DNA of 64,000 nt from contig NZ_CP019437.1 of NCBI RefSeq assembly GCF_001940525.2, forward strand, positions 3,087,501 through 3,151,500. The letters are read 5' to 3'. The notes below the pieces were generated by a model, which worked only from the letters and a program-made list of their open reading frames with translations, was not told the origin of the DNA and did no database searches. Made by a program: the position numbers and the translations under genes. This DNA comes from Thioclava nitratireducens (GTDB lineage Bacteria; Pseudomonadota; Alphaproteobacteria; Rhodobacterales; Rhodobacteraceae). Shown piece after piece: positions 39,670-48,096 of this stretch (within the stretch, counting starts at the first letter, position 1; each line of letters opens with the position of its first letter).

Positions 39670-40590
39670 TCAGAGCGGGCGCGTCTCCACCGGCACGCGG
39701 CTTCCTGCCGGGGCTGAAACAGTCCCGTGAAGTTCCAGCCGGGTCGCGGCCATCTGCTCGGCCAGCCAGAGCGCCAGCGCCATCGCGTCGCGGGCGGGGC
39801 TTTTCGGACCGTCGGTTGCGTCCAGCACGATCTTGGAGGGCGCCCAGACGACCATCTGGCCGTGGCGCATCGCCCAGTCGATCTCGGTGCGCGTCGCCAC
39901 CACGACGCAGCGCGGATCGCGCGCAGCAAGACGCCAGGCGTTCTGCTCGATCGCGAGAAGGTCGATGCGGCGCTGCGTTGGTCCCTGCCCGCTTTCGGGA
40001 ACCTCTCCGTCAGGGAGCCCCACCGCGAGGATGACCGGGTGGCCCGCCTCCTGCAGCACGTCGAGCCGCGCCGACAGGTCCGGCGAGTCGATGGCCGCGT
40101 TCGAGAGATAGGCGACGATCGGGTGCAGGCTTTCCTCCACCCCGCTCGCGTCGATGCTTTTCACCGGGACAGACGCGCGGGAGCGCACGATCTCGACGCC
40201 GAGCGCGCCGGGGCCGCGGTCGAGCTTCTCGATCCGCACGAAGACGCGCATCGCCTGCGGGCTGGCGAGGATGCGCTCTGCCACGCCGGCGGCGAGCGTC
40301 TCCAGCAGGTTCACCCGCTCTTCGGCCAGCTCCGCCGCGATCGCCTCGGTGATACGGTCGTAGGACAGGATGCGGTCCACATCGTCCTCGAGCGGCTCCG
40401 GCGTCGGCCGCACCTCCACCACGACATTGAATTGCAGACGTTGCGTATGGCCGCGCTCCTGCTGGAAGGCGCCGATATCGGCCTCCACCACATGGTCGCG
40501 CAGCGAGATGCGATCCCGGGGATCGGTGGGCGCAGATGCGGCCGCCCGCGCTTCGGGATGCGAGAAGGCGAGGGAAATGTCGGAACTCAT
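39670..40590 (-). CDS. folB: Dihydroneopterin aldolase with a long C-terminal extension
   Basis: FolB cleaves 7,8-dihydroneopterin to 6-hydroxymethyl-dihydropterin and glycolaldehyde. The FolB domain occupies about residues 27-137 (RISLRDHVVEADIGAFQQER, SYDRI, NLLETLAAGVAERIL, and the catalytic Lys in VRIEKLDRG). The remaining 170 residues are not FolB-like by eye: they include HPIVAYLSNAAIDSPDLSAR, VVVATRTEIDWAMRHGQM and a C-terminal helical part. A normal FolB has about 120 residues. Position before folP supports the call. Confidence 0.88.
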   Translation of the reverse strand: MSSDISLAFSHPEARAAASAPTDPRDRISLRDHVVEADIGAFQQERGHTQRLQFNVVVEVRPTPEPLEDDVDRILSYDRITEAIAAELAEERVNLLETLAAGVAERILASPQAMRVFVRIEKLDRGPGALGVEIVRSRASVPVKSIDASGVEESLHPIVAYLSNAAIDSPDLSARLDVLQEAGHPVILAVGLPDGEVPESGQGPTQRRIDLLAIEQNAWRLAARDPRCVVVATRTEIDWAMRHGQMVVWAPSKIVLDATDGPKSPARDAMALALWLAEQMAATRLELHGTVSAPAGSRVPVETRPL

Positions 40591-40713
40591 GCGCGCCTCG
40601 GGAATTTTTCAGTCATGTCGAGCAAGTCGAGCATAGGAAAAGGGCGGACCGAAGCCCACCCTCAACCGTCGTTTCATCGCCTGCCCGCGACTCGGGCCTC
40701 CGAAGACGCGGCC

Positions 40714-41394
40714 TCAGTTCGAGGCGGTGCGCACCGGGTTGGCGTAGAAGATGTGATGGCCGATCGACGCGGTCTTCGCAAAGCGGCGCGACCAGCTCGG
40801 GCGTACCGCGCGGGTATGGAAGTACGTCGCCCCTTCGGTCAGCGAGCGCGGCGCGCCGTCGATCATCGCCCGGGCGACTTTCGCGACCTCGGCGAAGGCC
40901 CCCTTGTTGTGGACCGTATCGGCGCGACCGTCGCAGTACCAGCTGAACTGGCACGCGCGCGAGTTGCCCTGATGGACGACGCCGCAAATCGAGCCGGGGA
41001 AGCGCGGATCGTCGACACGGTTCAGGATGACCTCGGCGACGGCCTGCTGGCCCTTCACGCTTTCTCCACGCGCCTCGAAGTAAAGCGCCTGCGAGAGACA
41101 TTCGAATTGTTTGTCGCCCTTCGCAGCGGGTTGCTCGGACAGCCATTTGGCAGAAAGGACATCCGGCAGAGTAGCATGCTTCTTGGACCGGGCCGGCGCC
41201 ATCGTGAGCGCGGTGACCCGTCGTTTGTCGATCGCGCTCATCGCGGAGCGCTCCGTCCACAGGACCGACATCAGTCCTTGTTCGGCGACCTCAGTGGGGT
41301 CGTTCGACTGGCTTACCGTGACTTCGGCACGCAAGCCTCCGGCGAGGGCGAGGAGGATGACAGCACCCCCCGTCCAGCTTTTCAGCAGTGACAT
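40714..41394 (-). CDS. SleB-type cell wall hydrolase
   Basis: A 226-residue secreted enzyme of the Hydrolase_2 (SleB, spore-cortex-lytic) family, which in non-sporulating alphaproteobacteria remodels peptidoglycan. A signal peptide (1-23) precedes a low-similarity spacer and then the catalytic domain: CLSQALYFEARGE (Glu in EARGE), AVAEVILNRVDDPRFPGSIC and CQFSWYCDGR. The ATG at 41394 has GGAAG upstream. The 256 bp between it and the next gene contain no gene. Confidence 0.9.
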   Translation of the reverse strand: MSLLKSWTGGAVILLALAGGLRAEVTVSQSNDPTEVAEQGLMSVLWTERSAMSAIDKRRVTALTMAPARSKKHATLPDVLSAKWLSEQPAAKGDKQFECLSQALYFEARGESVKGQQAVAEVILNRVDDPRFPGSICGVVHQGNSRACQFSWYCDGRADTVHNKGAFAEVAKVARAMIDGAPRSLTEGATYFHTRAVRPSWSRRFAKTASIGHHIFYANPVRTASN

Positions 41395-41650
41395 GGTTTT
41401 CTTCCGATAAGAACAATCGCCGCGCACCCCCCATTGAGCCGCGACGGCGCATCGCTTACCCGAGCGAGCTACCCATGTCTAGGTTTTCACGCAAATATGC
41501 GCAGCCCCCTGCGGAGCCACGGCGGATTCTTGCCAAAATGCACGGTGATTTGCGTGCTATGTCCCTCGTCAGTCGCATACCGCGATGAGCGCCGATTTGC
41601 CAATGGTATTTGAGAAAAACCGCCGAAATTCCGCCTCTGTGACATTACCT

Positions 41651-44191
41651 TTACGGAAAGGATCGTCCGCGCGGCGCCAAGAGCGCGAAATGGGCAGCGG
41701 CGAGACGGGCGACCGGCACCCGGAAGGGCGAACAGGAGACATAATCGAATCCCGCGGCCCGGCAGAAGGCGATTGATTCGGGGTTTCCGCCATGCTCTCC
41801 GCAGACCGAGATCGTGACATCGGGCCGGGCCGAGCGTCCGCGCGCGGCCCCGATCAGCAGCAACTCCCCCACCCCTTCGACGTCGAGAATGTGGAACGGG
41901 TCTTCCGCGTAGACCTGCTGGTTGACGTAGGTCGACATGAAGCGCCCCGCGTCGTCGCGTGAGAGGCCGTAGGTCATCTGTGTGAGGTCATTGGTCCCGA
42001 AGGACAGGAATGCCGCGTGCTCGGCGATTTCGCCAGCGCGGAGCGCCGCCCGGGGCGTCTCCACCATCACGCCGAGGCGGTAGGTGAAGTCTGCCTTGGT
42101 CTCGGTGCGCACGGCGGCCGCCACGGCGTCGATGCGAGTCTTCACGATCTCCACCTCGCGCGAGGCGGAAACGAGCGGAATCATGATCTCCGGCACCACC
42201 TCGGCGCCCCGGCGGAGCGCCTCCACGGTCGCCTCGAAGATGGCGCGAGCCTGCATGTCGTAAATCTCGGGCACGGTCACGCCCAGACGCACGCCGCGCA
42301 TCCCCAGCATCGGGTTGAACTCGGACAATGCCTCCACCCGGCGCGTGACCTCCGACAGCGGGCGATCCAACGCCTCGGCCAGTTCGCGCATTCCCTCGCG
42401 GTCATGCGGCAGGAATTCGTGCAGAGGCGGGTCGAAGAGGCGGATACAGACCGGCTCGCCCTTCATCAACTCGAACAGCGCCCCGAAATCGGCCCGCTGC
42501 ATCGGTAGCAGCCGTTCGAGAGCGGCGCGGCGATCCTCCGGCCCGTCGGCGAAGATCATCTCGCGCATCACCGTCAGGCGGTCTTCGTCGAAGAACATAT
42601 GCTCGGTCCGGCACAGCCCGATCCCGTCGGCCTCGAACATCAGCGCGGTGCGCGCATCCTCGGGCGTGTCGGCATTGGCGCGGATACCGATGTCGCGCAC
42701 CAGATCGGCCCAACTGAGAAGTGTGCGGAACCCGTCGTCGAGCGCCGGCGCCAGCATCTCCGCCGCACCCACCAGCACCTCGCCATTGGTTCCGTCGAGC
42801 GTGATCGTGTCGCCCTCGCGGAACAACCGTCCCTTGGGGCCGCGGAACTGGCGCTCGCGGCTGTTGATCTCGATCTCTGCGCCGACGATGCAGGGCAGGC
42901 CGAGGCCGCGCGCGATCACCGCCGCGTGCGAGGTCATCCCGCCGCGCTCGGTCAGCACGGCGACGGCCGCATGCATCCCGCGAATATCCTCGGGTGAGGT
43001 TTCGCGGCGCACGAGGATACAGGGCTCGTCGCGCGCAGCAGAGGCCTGCGCAGCCGCCGCAGAGAACACGATCTTGCCGGTCGCCGCCCCCGGAGAGGCC
43101 GCGATCCCGCGCGCGAGCACGTCACGCGGCGCGCGCGGATCGACCTGATAGTGCAGAAGCTCGGTGATGGCGCGCGGCTCGACGCGCAGCAGCGCATCCT
43201 CGCGCGAGATCACGTCGTCATTGGCCAAGGCCACCGCGATGCGAACAGCGGCGCGCGACGAGCGCGGCACCCGGACCGCGTCGATCACATGGACCTTGCC
43301 GCTCTCGATGGTGAACTCGATCTGCATCTCCTCGCGCAGCTTCACCCGGCAGCGCGCGCCGTAATCCTTCAGCGTGTCGAACACGCCGCTATCTGCCTCT
43401 TCCAGCGAGGCGCCGCGCGGGTCGCGCGTGAGATAGAGCGTCTCCACCGCGCTGGTGCGGCCCTGGCTCTGGCCGCGGAACCGCCCGGTGATCTGCGGCG
43501 CGCCGGTCACGCTGTCGACGAATTGCATCGTGCCCGAGCCCGACAGGCCCGGCCCGATCCCCAGCGCCATCTCTTGCACCAGAAGGCCCAGCACGGCGTC
43601 GGGCGGCGCGCCCTTGGCCTGCCGCAGGAGCCGCGCCGTCGTGCCTTCCCAGGCCCGCGCCATGGAGCGCAGCACCTCGGCCAGTTGCCGCGCGCCCGAT
43701 TGCGGAAACCGCTCGTCGGTTTCTTCCTCATAGGCGTCCAGCGCCGCTTCCAATGCGCCCGACCCCGGCTCCTGCTGGAACATGTCCGGGTCGAGCCGCG
43801 CGACATGGATCGAGTAGAGCTGCACGAAGCGAAGATAGAGCGCGTCGGCGGCCTCGGAGCCGTGCGTATTCGACAGCACCGCATGCATGTCGTCATTCAT
43901 GCCGACATTGAGCACCGTGCCCGGCCCGCCCCATTCGGGATTTTCGGGGCTCGGTCGGACCGAGACCAGCATCTCCGGCCCGAAGCACTCCGCGATCGCG
44001 GTCATGTCGAAAACCTGCCCCGACGCGATCGCGCGCACCGTCTCGGCGGGCAGCGCGACGGTTTTCGGGACGGGAAGATCGAGCCGGATCAGCCGCTGAA
44101 GGCATTTCGCGCGCCAGCCGTGGCGTGCCTTATCGACCGACGCCGACGGCGCAAGGGTCACAAAATCAGCGTTTTCAACGGGTTTCTGCAT
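41651..44191 (-). CDS. PPDK-like PEP-utilising protein with a diverged nucleotide-binding half
   Basis: An 846-residue relative of pyruvate, phosphate dikinase. The swivelling domain has the phosphohistidine loop ERGGMTSHAAVIARGLGLPC (His422) and the C-terminal PEP/pyruvate barrel is well preserved, with GLCRTEHMFF, SFGTNDLTQMTYGLSRDD and CGEHGGNPESI including the catalytic Cys. The N-terminal ATP-grasp half (about 1-320) keeps LVSVRP and MQIEFTIESGK, but the usual GGKGA-type loop is not recognisable and the LQTR motif reads IDAVR. It may use another phosphate donor or be regulatory. It is upstream of the wall hydrolase and downstream of glyS. Confidence 0.82.
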   Translation of the reverse strand: MQKPVENADFVTLAPSASVDKARHGWRAKCLQRLIRLDLPVPKTVALPAETVRAIASGQVFDMTAIAECFGPEMLVSVRPSPENPEWGGPGTVLNVGMNDDMHAVLSNTHGSEAADALYLRFVQLYSIHVARLDPDMFQQEPGSGALEAALDAYEEETDERFPQSGARQLAEVLRSMARAWEGTTARLLRQAKGAPPDAVLGLLVQEMALGIGPGLSGSGTMQFVDSVTGAPQITGRFRGQSQGRTSAVETLYLTRDPRGASLEEADSGVFDTLKDYGARCRVKLREEMQIEFTIESGKVHVIDAVRVPRSSRAAVRIAVALANDDVISREDALLRVEPRAITELLHYQVDPRAPRDVLARGIAASPGAATGKIVFSAAAAQASAARDEPCILVRRETSPEDIRGMHAAVAVLTERGGMTSHAAVIARGLGLPCIVGAEIEINSRERQFRGPKGRLFREGDTITLDGTNGEVLVGAAEMLAPALDDGFRTLLSWADLVRDIGIRANADTPEDARTALMFEADGIGLCRTEHMFFDEDRLTVMREMIFADGPEDRRAALERLLPMQRADFGALFELMKGEPVCIRLFDPPLHEFLPHDREGMRELAEALDRPLSEVTRRVEALSEFNPMLGMRGVRLGVTVPEIYDMQARAIFEATVEALRRGAEVVPEIMIPLVSASREVEIVKTRIDAVAAAVRTETKADFTYRLGVMVETPRAALRAGEIAEHAAFLSFGTNDLTQMTYGLSRDDAGRFMSTYVNQQVYAEDPFHILDVEGVGELLLIGAARGRSARPDVTISVCGEHGGNPESIAFCRAAGFDYVSCSPFRVPVARLAAAHFALLAPRGRSFP

Positions 44192-44304
44192 CGCAGCGCG
44201 CCTTCTCTCTCGACGCAGGATAGGCTGATTCCCGCCTCTCGCAAGTGTGACATTCGGACAGAGGACGCGGCGTCACAGGACCACCCTGTTTCGGCCTTGC
44301 GACA

Positions 44305-44354
44305 GGAGGCGCCGTGCGGGCGCCTCCGGCGGGGATATTTACATCAAGAGGAAG
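44305..44354 (+). repeat. Composite 3'-end repeat, copy 3
   Basis: The 9-bp hairpin GGAGGCGCC-gtgcg-GGCGCCTCC (44305-44327) is followed by GGGGATATTT (44331-44340), ten bases, and GAAG (44351-44354). The GAAG end lies 2 bp from the glyS stop on the opposite strand, in the gap before the PPDK-like gene. Confidence 0.75.
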
Positions 44355-44356
44355 GA

Positions 44357-46450
44357 TCAGCCTTCGATCTTGGTGAGGTCGGCCACATCGAGACAGATCT
44401 GCCGGATGCGCGAAAGCAGGTTGAGACGGTTGCGCCGCAGGATCGGATTGTCGGCGTTGATCTGCACCGCCTCGAAGAAGGCGTCGATCGGCGCGCGCAA
44501 ATCGGCCATGGCGGACATCGCAGCGGCGAAATCCTCTGCCTGCATTGCGGGGGCGATCTTGGCTTCGGCGGCGTCGAGCGCGGCGAAGAGGGCTTTTTCC
44601 TCGTCGGTTTCCGCGAATTTCGGATCGGCGCCGAAGCTGTATTCCACCCCGTCCTTTTCCTCGGCCTGCGTGAGGATGTTGTTCGCGCGCTTGAAGCCCT
44701 GGATCAGGTTCTCGCCGTCGTCGGTCTTGAAAAAGTCCGACAGCGCCTCGGCGCGCTTCACGACGAGGGTAAGATCGTCAGAGCCCGGCATGGCGAGCAC
44801 GGCGTCGATCACGTCGTGGCGGATGCCCGCATCGCGCAGGTGGACCTTGAGACGATCGTGGATAAACGAGAGCAATTCGTTCGTGTCGGCGAACCGTCCA
44901 TCGCGCTCGCCAATCTGGTCAGCAGCAATAGAGAATGGCGACGGGGAAGTATTGAGCTTAATGCGAAGCCCGTTGCTCAGCACCAACCGGATCACCCCCA
45001 GCGCGGCGCGACGCAGCGCGAAGGGATCCTTCGAGCCGGTCGGCTTCTCGTCGATCGCCCAGAAGCCGGTCAGCGTGTCGATCTTGTCGGCGAGCGCCAC
45101 GGCGACCGAGACGGGCTCGGAGGGCACGTCGTCGGACGGGCCAAGCGGCGCGTAATGGTTGCGACAGGCATCGGCAACGGCGTCCGACAGCCCCGCCTTT
45201 TGAGCGTAGTAGCGGCCCATCACGCCCTGCAGCTCCGGGAATTCGTAGACCATTTCCGAGCGCAGATCGGATTTGGCGACGCGGGCGGCCTCGGCGGCGA
45301 GGTCGGGCTTCGCGCCGACCAAGGGCGCGATTTCGCGCGCGAGGTTTTCGATCCGGCGGGTACGGTCGCCTTGGCTCCCGAGCTTGTTGTGGAAGGTCAC
45401 GGCGTCGAGCCCCGCGCCCATCCCTTCGAGCCCGTGCGCCTGAACGGTGCGCAGGTCGTTTTCCCAGAAGAACTTGGCGTCCGACAGACGCGCCGAGAGC
45501 ACCTTCTGGTTGCCCGCGAGGATCGTCGCGCCGTGATCGGCGGTCTCGCGGTTGGCGACGGTCACGAAGCCCTCGATCCGACCGGTCTTGGGGTTCTTCA
45601 CCGAGAAGAATTTCTGATGCTCTTTCATCGAGGTCTGCAGCACCTCGGGCGGCAGGTCGAGGAATTCGCCGTCGATCTCGCCCATCAGGGTGACAGGCCA
45701 TTCGACGAGGCCCGAGACCTCGGCCAGAAGGCCCTTGTCCGGCACCACTTCCCAGCCCTTGGCGAAGGCCATTTGCGCGGCGTCGTGGTCGATCGCCTCG
45801 GCACGCTCATTGGGGTCGAGCATGACCTTGGCGGCTTTCAATTGCTTGGCGTAGCTCTCGTAGCCCGAGACCTGAAGCACATCGGGCGCCATGAAGCGGT
45901 GACCGCGCGTCGTGTCGCCGGCCTTGATGCCGTCCACGTCAAGCGGCACGACGGTCGCGCCGGCCTCGTCGGTCAGGATCGCGAGGATCGAATGCAACGG
46001 GCGGACCCAGCGCAGGTTGCCCTCGCCCCAGCGCATCGATTTCGGCCAGGGGAAGTTGCGGATCGTCTTCTCCAGCACCTCGGCCACGATCTCGGTCGCG
46101 GGACGGCCGGGCTTTTCGATCACCGCGAAATAGACCTGCCCCTTCTTGTCGTCGCGCGCCTCGAGCTGATCCATCGTCAGCCCGGTCGAGCGCAGGAAGC
46201 CCTCGATCGCCTTCTCCGGCGCGTCGGTGCGCGGGCCCTTGCGCTCTTCGCGCAGGGTCGGCGAGTTGGCAGTCAGCCCCTCGACGGTCAGCGTCAGGCG
46301 GCGCGGGGTCGAGAAAGCGCCGGCGGAGGCATAGGTCAGACCCGCCTCGACGACGCCATCGGTGATCAGTTTCTTCAGATCCTCGCGGGCCTTGGGCTGC
46401 ATCCGCGCAGGGATTTCTTCGGAGAACAGTTCAATCAGAAGATCGGGCAT
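44357..46450 (-). CDS. glyS: Glycine--tRNA ligase beta subunit
   Basis: The large subunit of the bacterial alpha2beta2 glycyl-tRNA synthetase, 697 residues; it carries tRNA-recognition and HD-like domains. It begins DLLIELFSEEIPARMQPKAR, the classic GlyS start, and contains KEHQKFFSVKNPKTGRIEGF and ALADKIDTLTGFWAIDEKPT. It starts 1 bp after the small gene that separates it from glyQ. Confidence 0.97.
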   Translation of the reverse strand: MPDLLIELFSEEIPARMQPKAREDLKKLITDGVVEAGLTYASAGAFSTPRRLTLTVEGLTANSPTLREERKGPRTDAPEKAIEGFLRSTGLTMDQLEARDDKKGQVYFAVIEKPGRPATEIVAEVLEKTIRNFPWPKSMRWGEGNLRWVRPLHSILAILTDEAGATVVPLDVDGIKAGDTTRGHRFMAPDVLQVSGYESYAKQLKAAKVMLDPNERAEAIDHDAAQMAFAKGWEVVPDKGLLAEVSGLVEWPVTLMGEIDGEFLDLPPEVLQTSMKEHQKFFSVKNPKTGRIEGFVTVANRETADHGATILAGNQKVLSARLSDAKFFWENDLRTVQAHGLEGMGAGLDAVTFHNKLGSQGDRTRRIENLAREIAPLVGAKPDLAAEAARVAKSDLRSEMVYEFPELQGVMGRYYAQKAGLSDAVADACRNHYAPLGPSDDVPSEPVSVAVALADKIDTLTGFWAIDEKPTGSKDPFALRRAALGVIRLVLSNGLRIKLNTSPSPFSIAADQIGERDGRFADTNELLSFIHDRLKVHLRDAGIRHDVIDAVLAMPGSDDLTLVVKRAEALSDFFKTDDGENLIQGFKRANNILTQAEEKDGVEYSFGADPKFAETDEEKALFAALDAAEAKIAPAMQAEDFAAAMSAMADLRAPIDAFFEAVQINADNPILRRNRLNLLSRIRQICLDVADLTKIEG

Positions 46451-46451
46451 G

Positions 46452-46928
46452 TCATTTCTCCGCTTCGTCGTTCAGTTGGTGCCAGACATAGGCCCGGCCA
46501 TCGGGATAAAGAGCCACGACCCGGTCGACGCCGGGGTGGATGTTGTGTTGCGACAGGAAGGCCACCGCGCGGCCTGCCTCGAGGTCGGTGCCGATGGTTT
46601 TCGCATCGTAGCAGTCGAACCACTTCGGGCCGATCAGCGGGGTCGGTCGGTCATAGACCTCATAGGTCTCGGTCGCCGTTGCGATCGACAGATCGGTGTC
46701 GAAGCAGGCGCGGTAGCGCAGGGGCGAGCTGTCCGCGTCGATCCCTTTGTAGCCTTCGGCGTCCAGCGGATCCTGCGTCGTGCCGTCCAGCTCCATCAGC
46801 GAGACTTTCGCCGCATCGGAGCCCGGCGCGATCTCATCGTAATAACCGTATTCCTGCGAATAATAGACCACCGCGCCGAAGACGAGCGCGATCACCACGA
46901 TGCCGCCTCCGATGAGTTTACCATTCAC
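46452..46928 (-). CDS. Small single-pass protein between glyQ and glyS (DUF6446-like)
   Basis: A 158-residue protein with one N-terminal membrane segment ([19 protein letters not shown]) and a periplasmic part that starts with several acidic and Tyr residues. It contains [13 protein letters not shown] and [11 protein letters not shown], so two cysteines could pair. I recall this family as DUF6446, placed between glyQ and glyS in Rhodobacterales; function unknown. It overlaps the glyQ stop by 4 bp. Confidence 0.82.
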   Translation of the reverse strand: MNGKLIGGGIVVIALVFGAVVYYSQEYGYYDEIAPGSDAAKVSLMELDGTTQDPLDAEGYKGIDADSSPLRYRACFDTDLSIATATETYEVYDRPTPLIGPKWFDCYDAKTIGTDLEAGRAVAFLSQHNIHPGVDRVVALYPDGRAYVWHQLNDEAEK

Positions 46929-47872
46929 GCGACGGCCTCGCCGGTTTCGGTTTGGGAGGCCCCGCCTGCTTCGGTCTGCACGAAAGCGTCGGCGCAGGCC
47001 TTCGCCAGCGCACGGACGCGGCCGATATAGGCCTGACGTTCGGTGACCGAGATCACGCCGCGCGCGTCGAGCAGGTTAAAGAGGTGGGACGCCTTGATGC
47101 ACTGGTCATAGGCCGGGTGCGCCATGATGATCTTGCGGCCCGCATCGTCGGTTTCAGGCGAGGCGAGGATGCGTTCGCATTCGGCCTCGGCATCCTCGAA
47201 ATGGCGCAGCAGCGTCTCGGTATCGGCCACGTCGAAATTCCAGCGCGAATATTCCTGCTCTGTCTGGCGGAACACGTCGCCGTATTTCAGCGCCATCGGC
47301 GCGGACGGGTCGTTATAGGGCATGTCCATGACGTGATCGATGCCCAGCACATACATCGCCAGACGCTCGAGCCCGTAGGTCAGCTCGCCCGAGACCGGCT
47401 TGCAGTCATGGCCGCCGACCTGCTGGAAATAGGTGAACTGGCTGACTTCCATCCCGTCGCACCAGACTTCCCAGCCAAGCCCCCACGCACCGAGCGTCGG
47501 GCTTTCCCAGTCGTCTTCCACGAAGCGGATATCGTGCAGTTCGGTGTCGATCCCGATCGCGCGGAGCGAGCCGAGATAGAGCTCCTGCAGGTCCGGCGGG
47601 CTCGGCTTGATGAGCACCTGATACTGATAGTAGTGCTGCAGGCGGTTCGGGTTCTCGCCATAGCGGCCATCGGTCGGACGGCGCGAGGGCTGGACATAGG
47701 CGGCCGCCCACGGCTTGGAGCCGAGCGCGCGCAGCGTCGTCGCCGGGTGGAAGGTGCCTGCCCCCACTTCCATGTCATAGGGCTGCATCACCGCGCAGCC
47801 TTTCGAGGCCCAATAGCTCATCAGGCGCAGGATGATTTCCTGAAAGGATTTCGGGGCGTCCGGGTTTGCCAT
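46925..47872 (-). CDS. glyQ: Glycine--tRNA ligase alpha subunit
   Basis: The catalytic subunit of glycyl-tRNA synthetase, 315 residues. [39 protein letters not shown], the motif 2 region [20 protein letters not shown], and [20 protein letters not shown] are family hallmarks. The ATG at 47872 has GGAAGGTGCGAAAT upstream; a long upstream extension is not coding. It is divergent from the gene at 48097. Confidence 0.97.
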   Translation of the reverse strand: MANPDAPKSFQEIILRLMSYWASKGCAVMQPYDMEVGAGTFHPATTLRALGSKPWAAAYVQPSRRPTDGRYGENPNRLQHYYQYQVLIKPSPPDLQELYLGSLRAIGIDTELHDIRFVEDDWESPTLGAWGLGWEVWCDGMEVSQFTYFQQVGGHDCKPVSGELTYGLERLAMYVLGIDHVMDMPYNDPSAPMALKYGDVFRQTEQEYSRWNFDVADTETLLRHFEDAEAECERILASPETDDAGRKIIMAHPAYDQCIKASHLFNLLDARGVISVTERQAYIGRVRALAKACADAFVQTEAGGASQTETGEAVA

Positions 47873-48096
47873 ATTTCGCACCTTCCGTTGAAGCGCCTTC
47901 TCTCTAGGCAAGGGGCGCGGGGGCGTCAACGCCCTGCAAGAGTTCGGGCAGGCGATCCGCGACATGCGGCGCGCAAAGCTGCGGCCCCTGCCCCACACCG
48001 GCGGATTTCGTGACCCGAACGGGGGCGTTTGGGGGGTGACCTCGGCTCGAGTTGCGCTAAGTTCGAGGGAAAAGCTTATATCATCGGGGAGTGGCA

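Noticed and set aside
43151..46915. A 1254-codon open frame on the plus strand
   Set aside because: It is antisense to the PPDK-like gene and glyS, both with clear motifs. Its residues are dominated by Arg, Ala, Gly, His and Asp in the way expected from the reverse reading of GC-rich codons.
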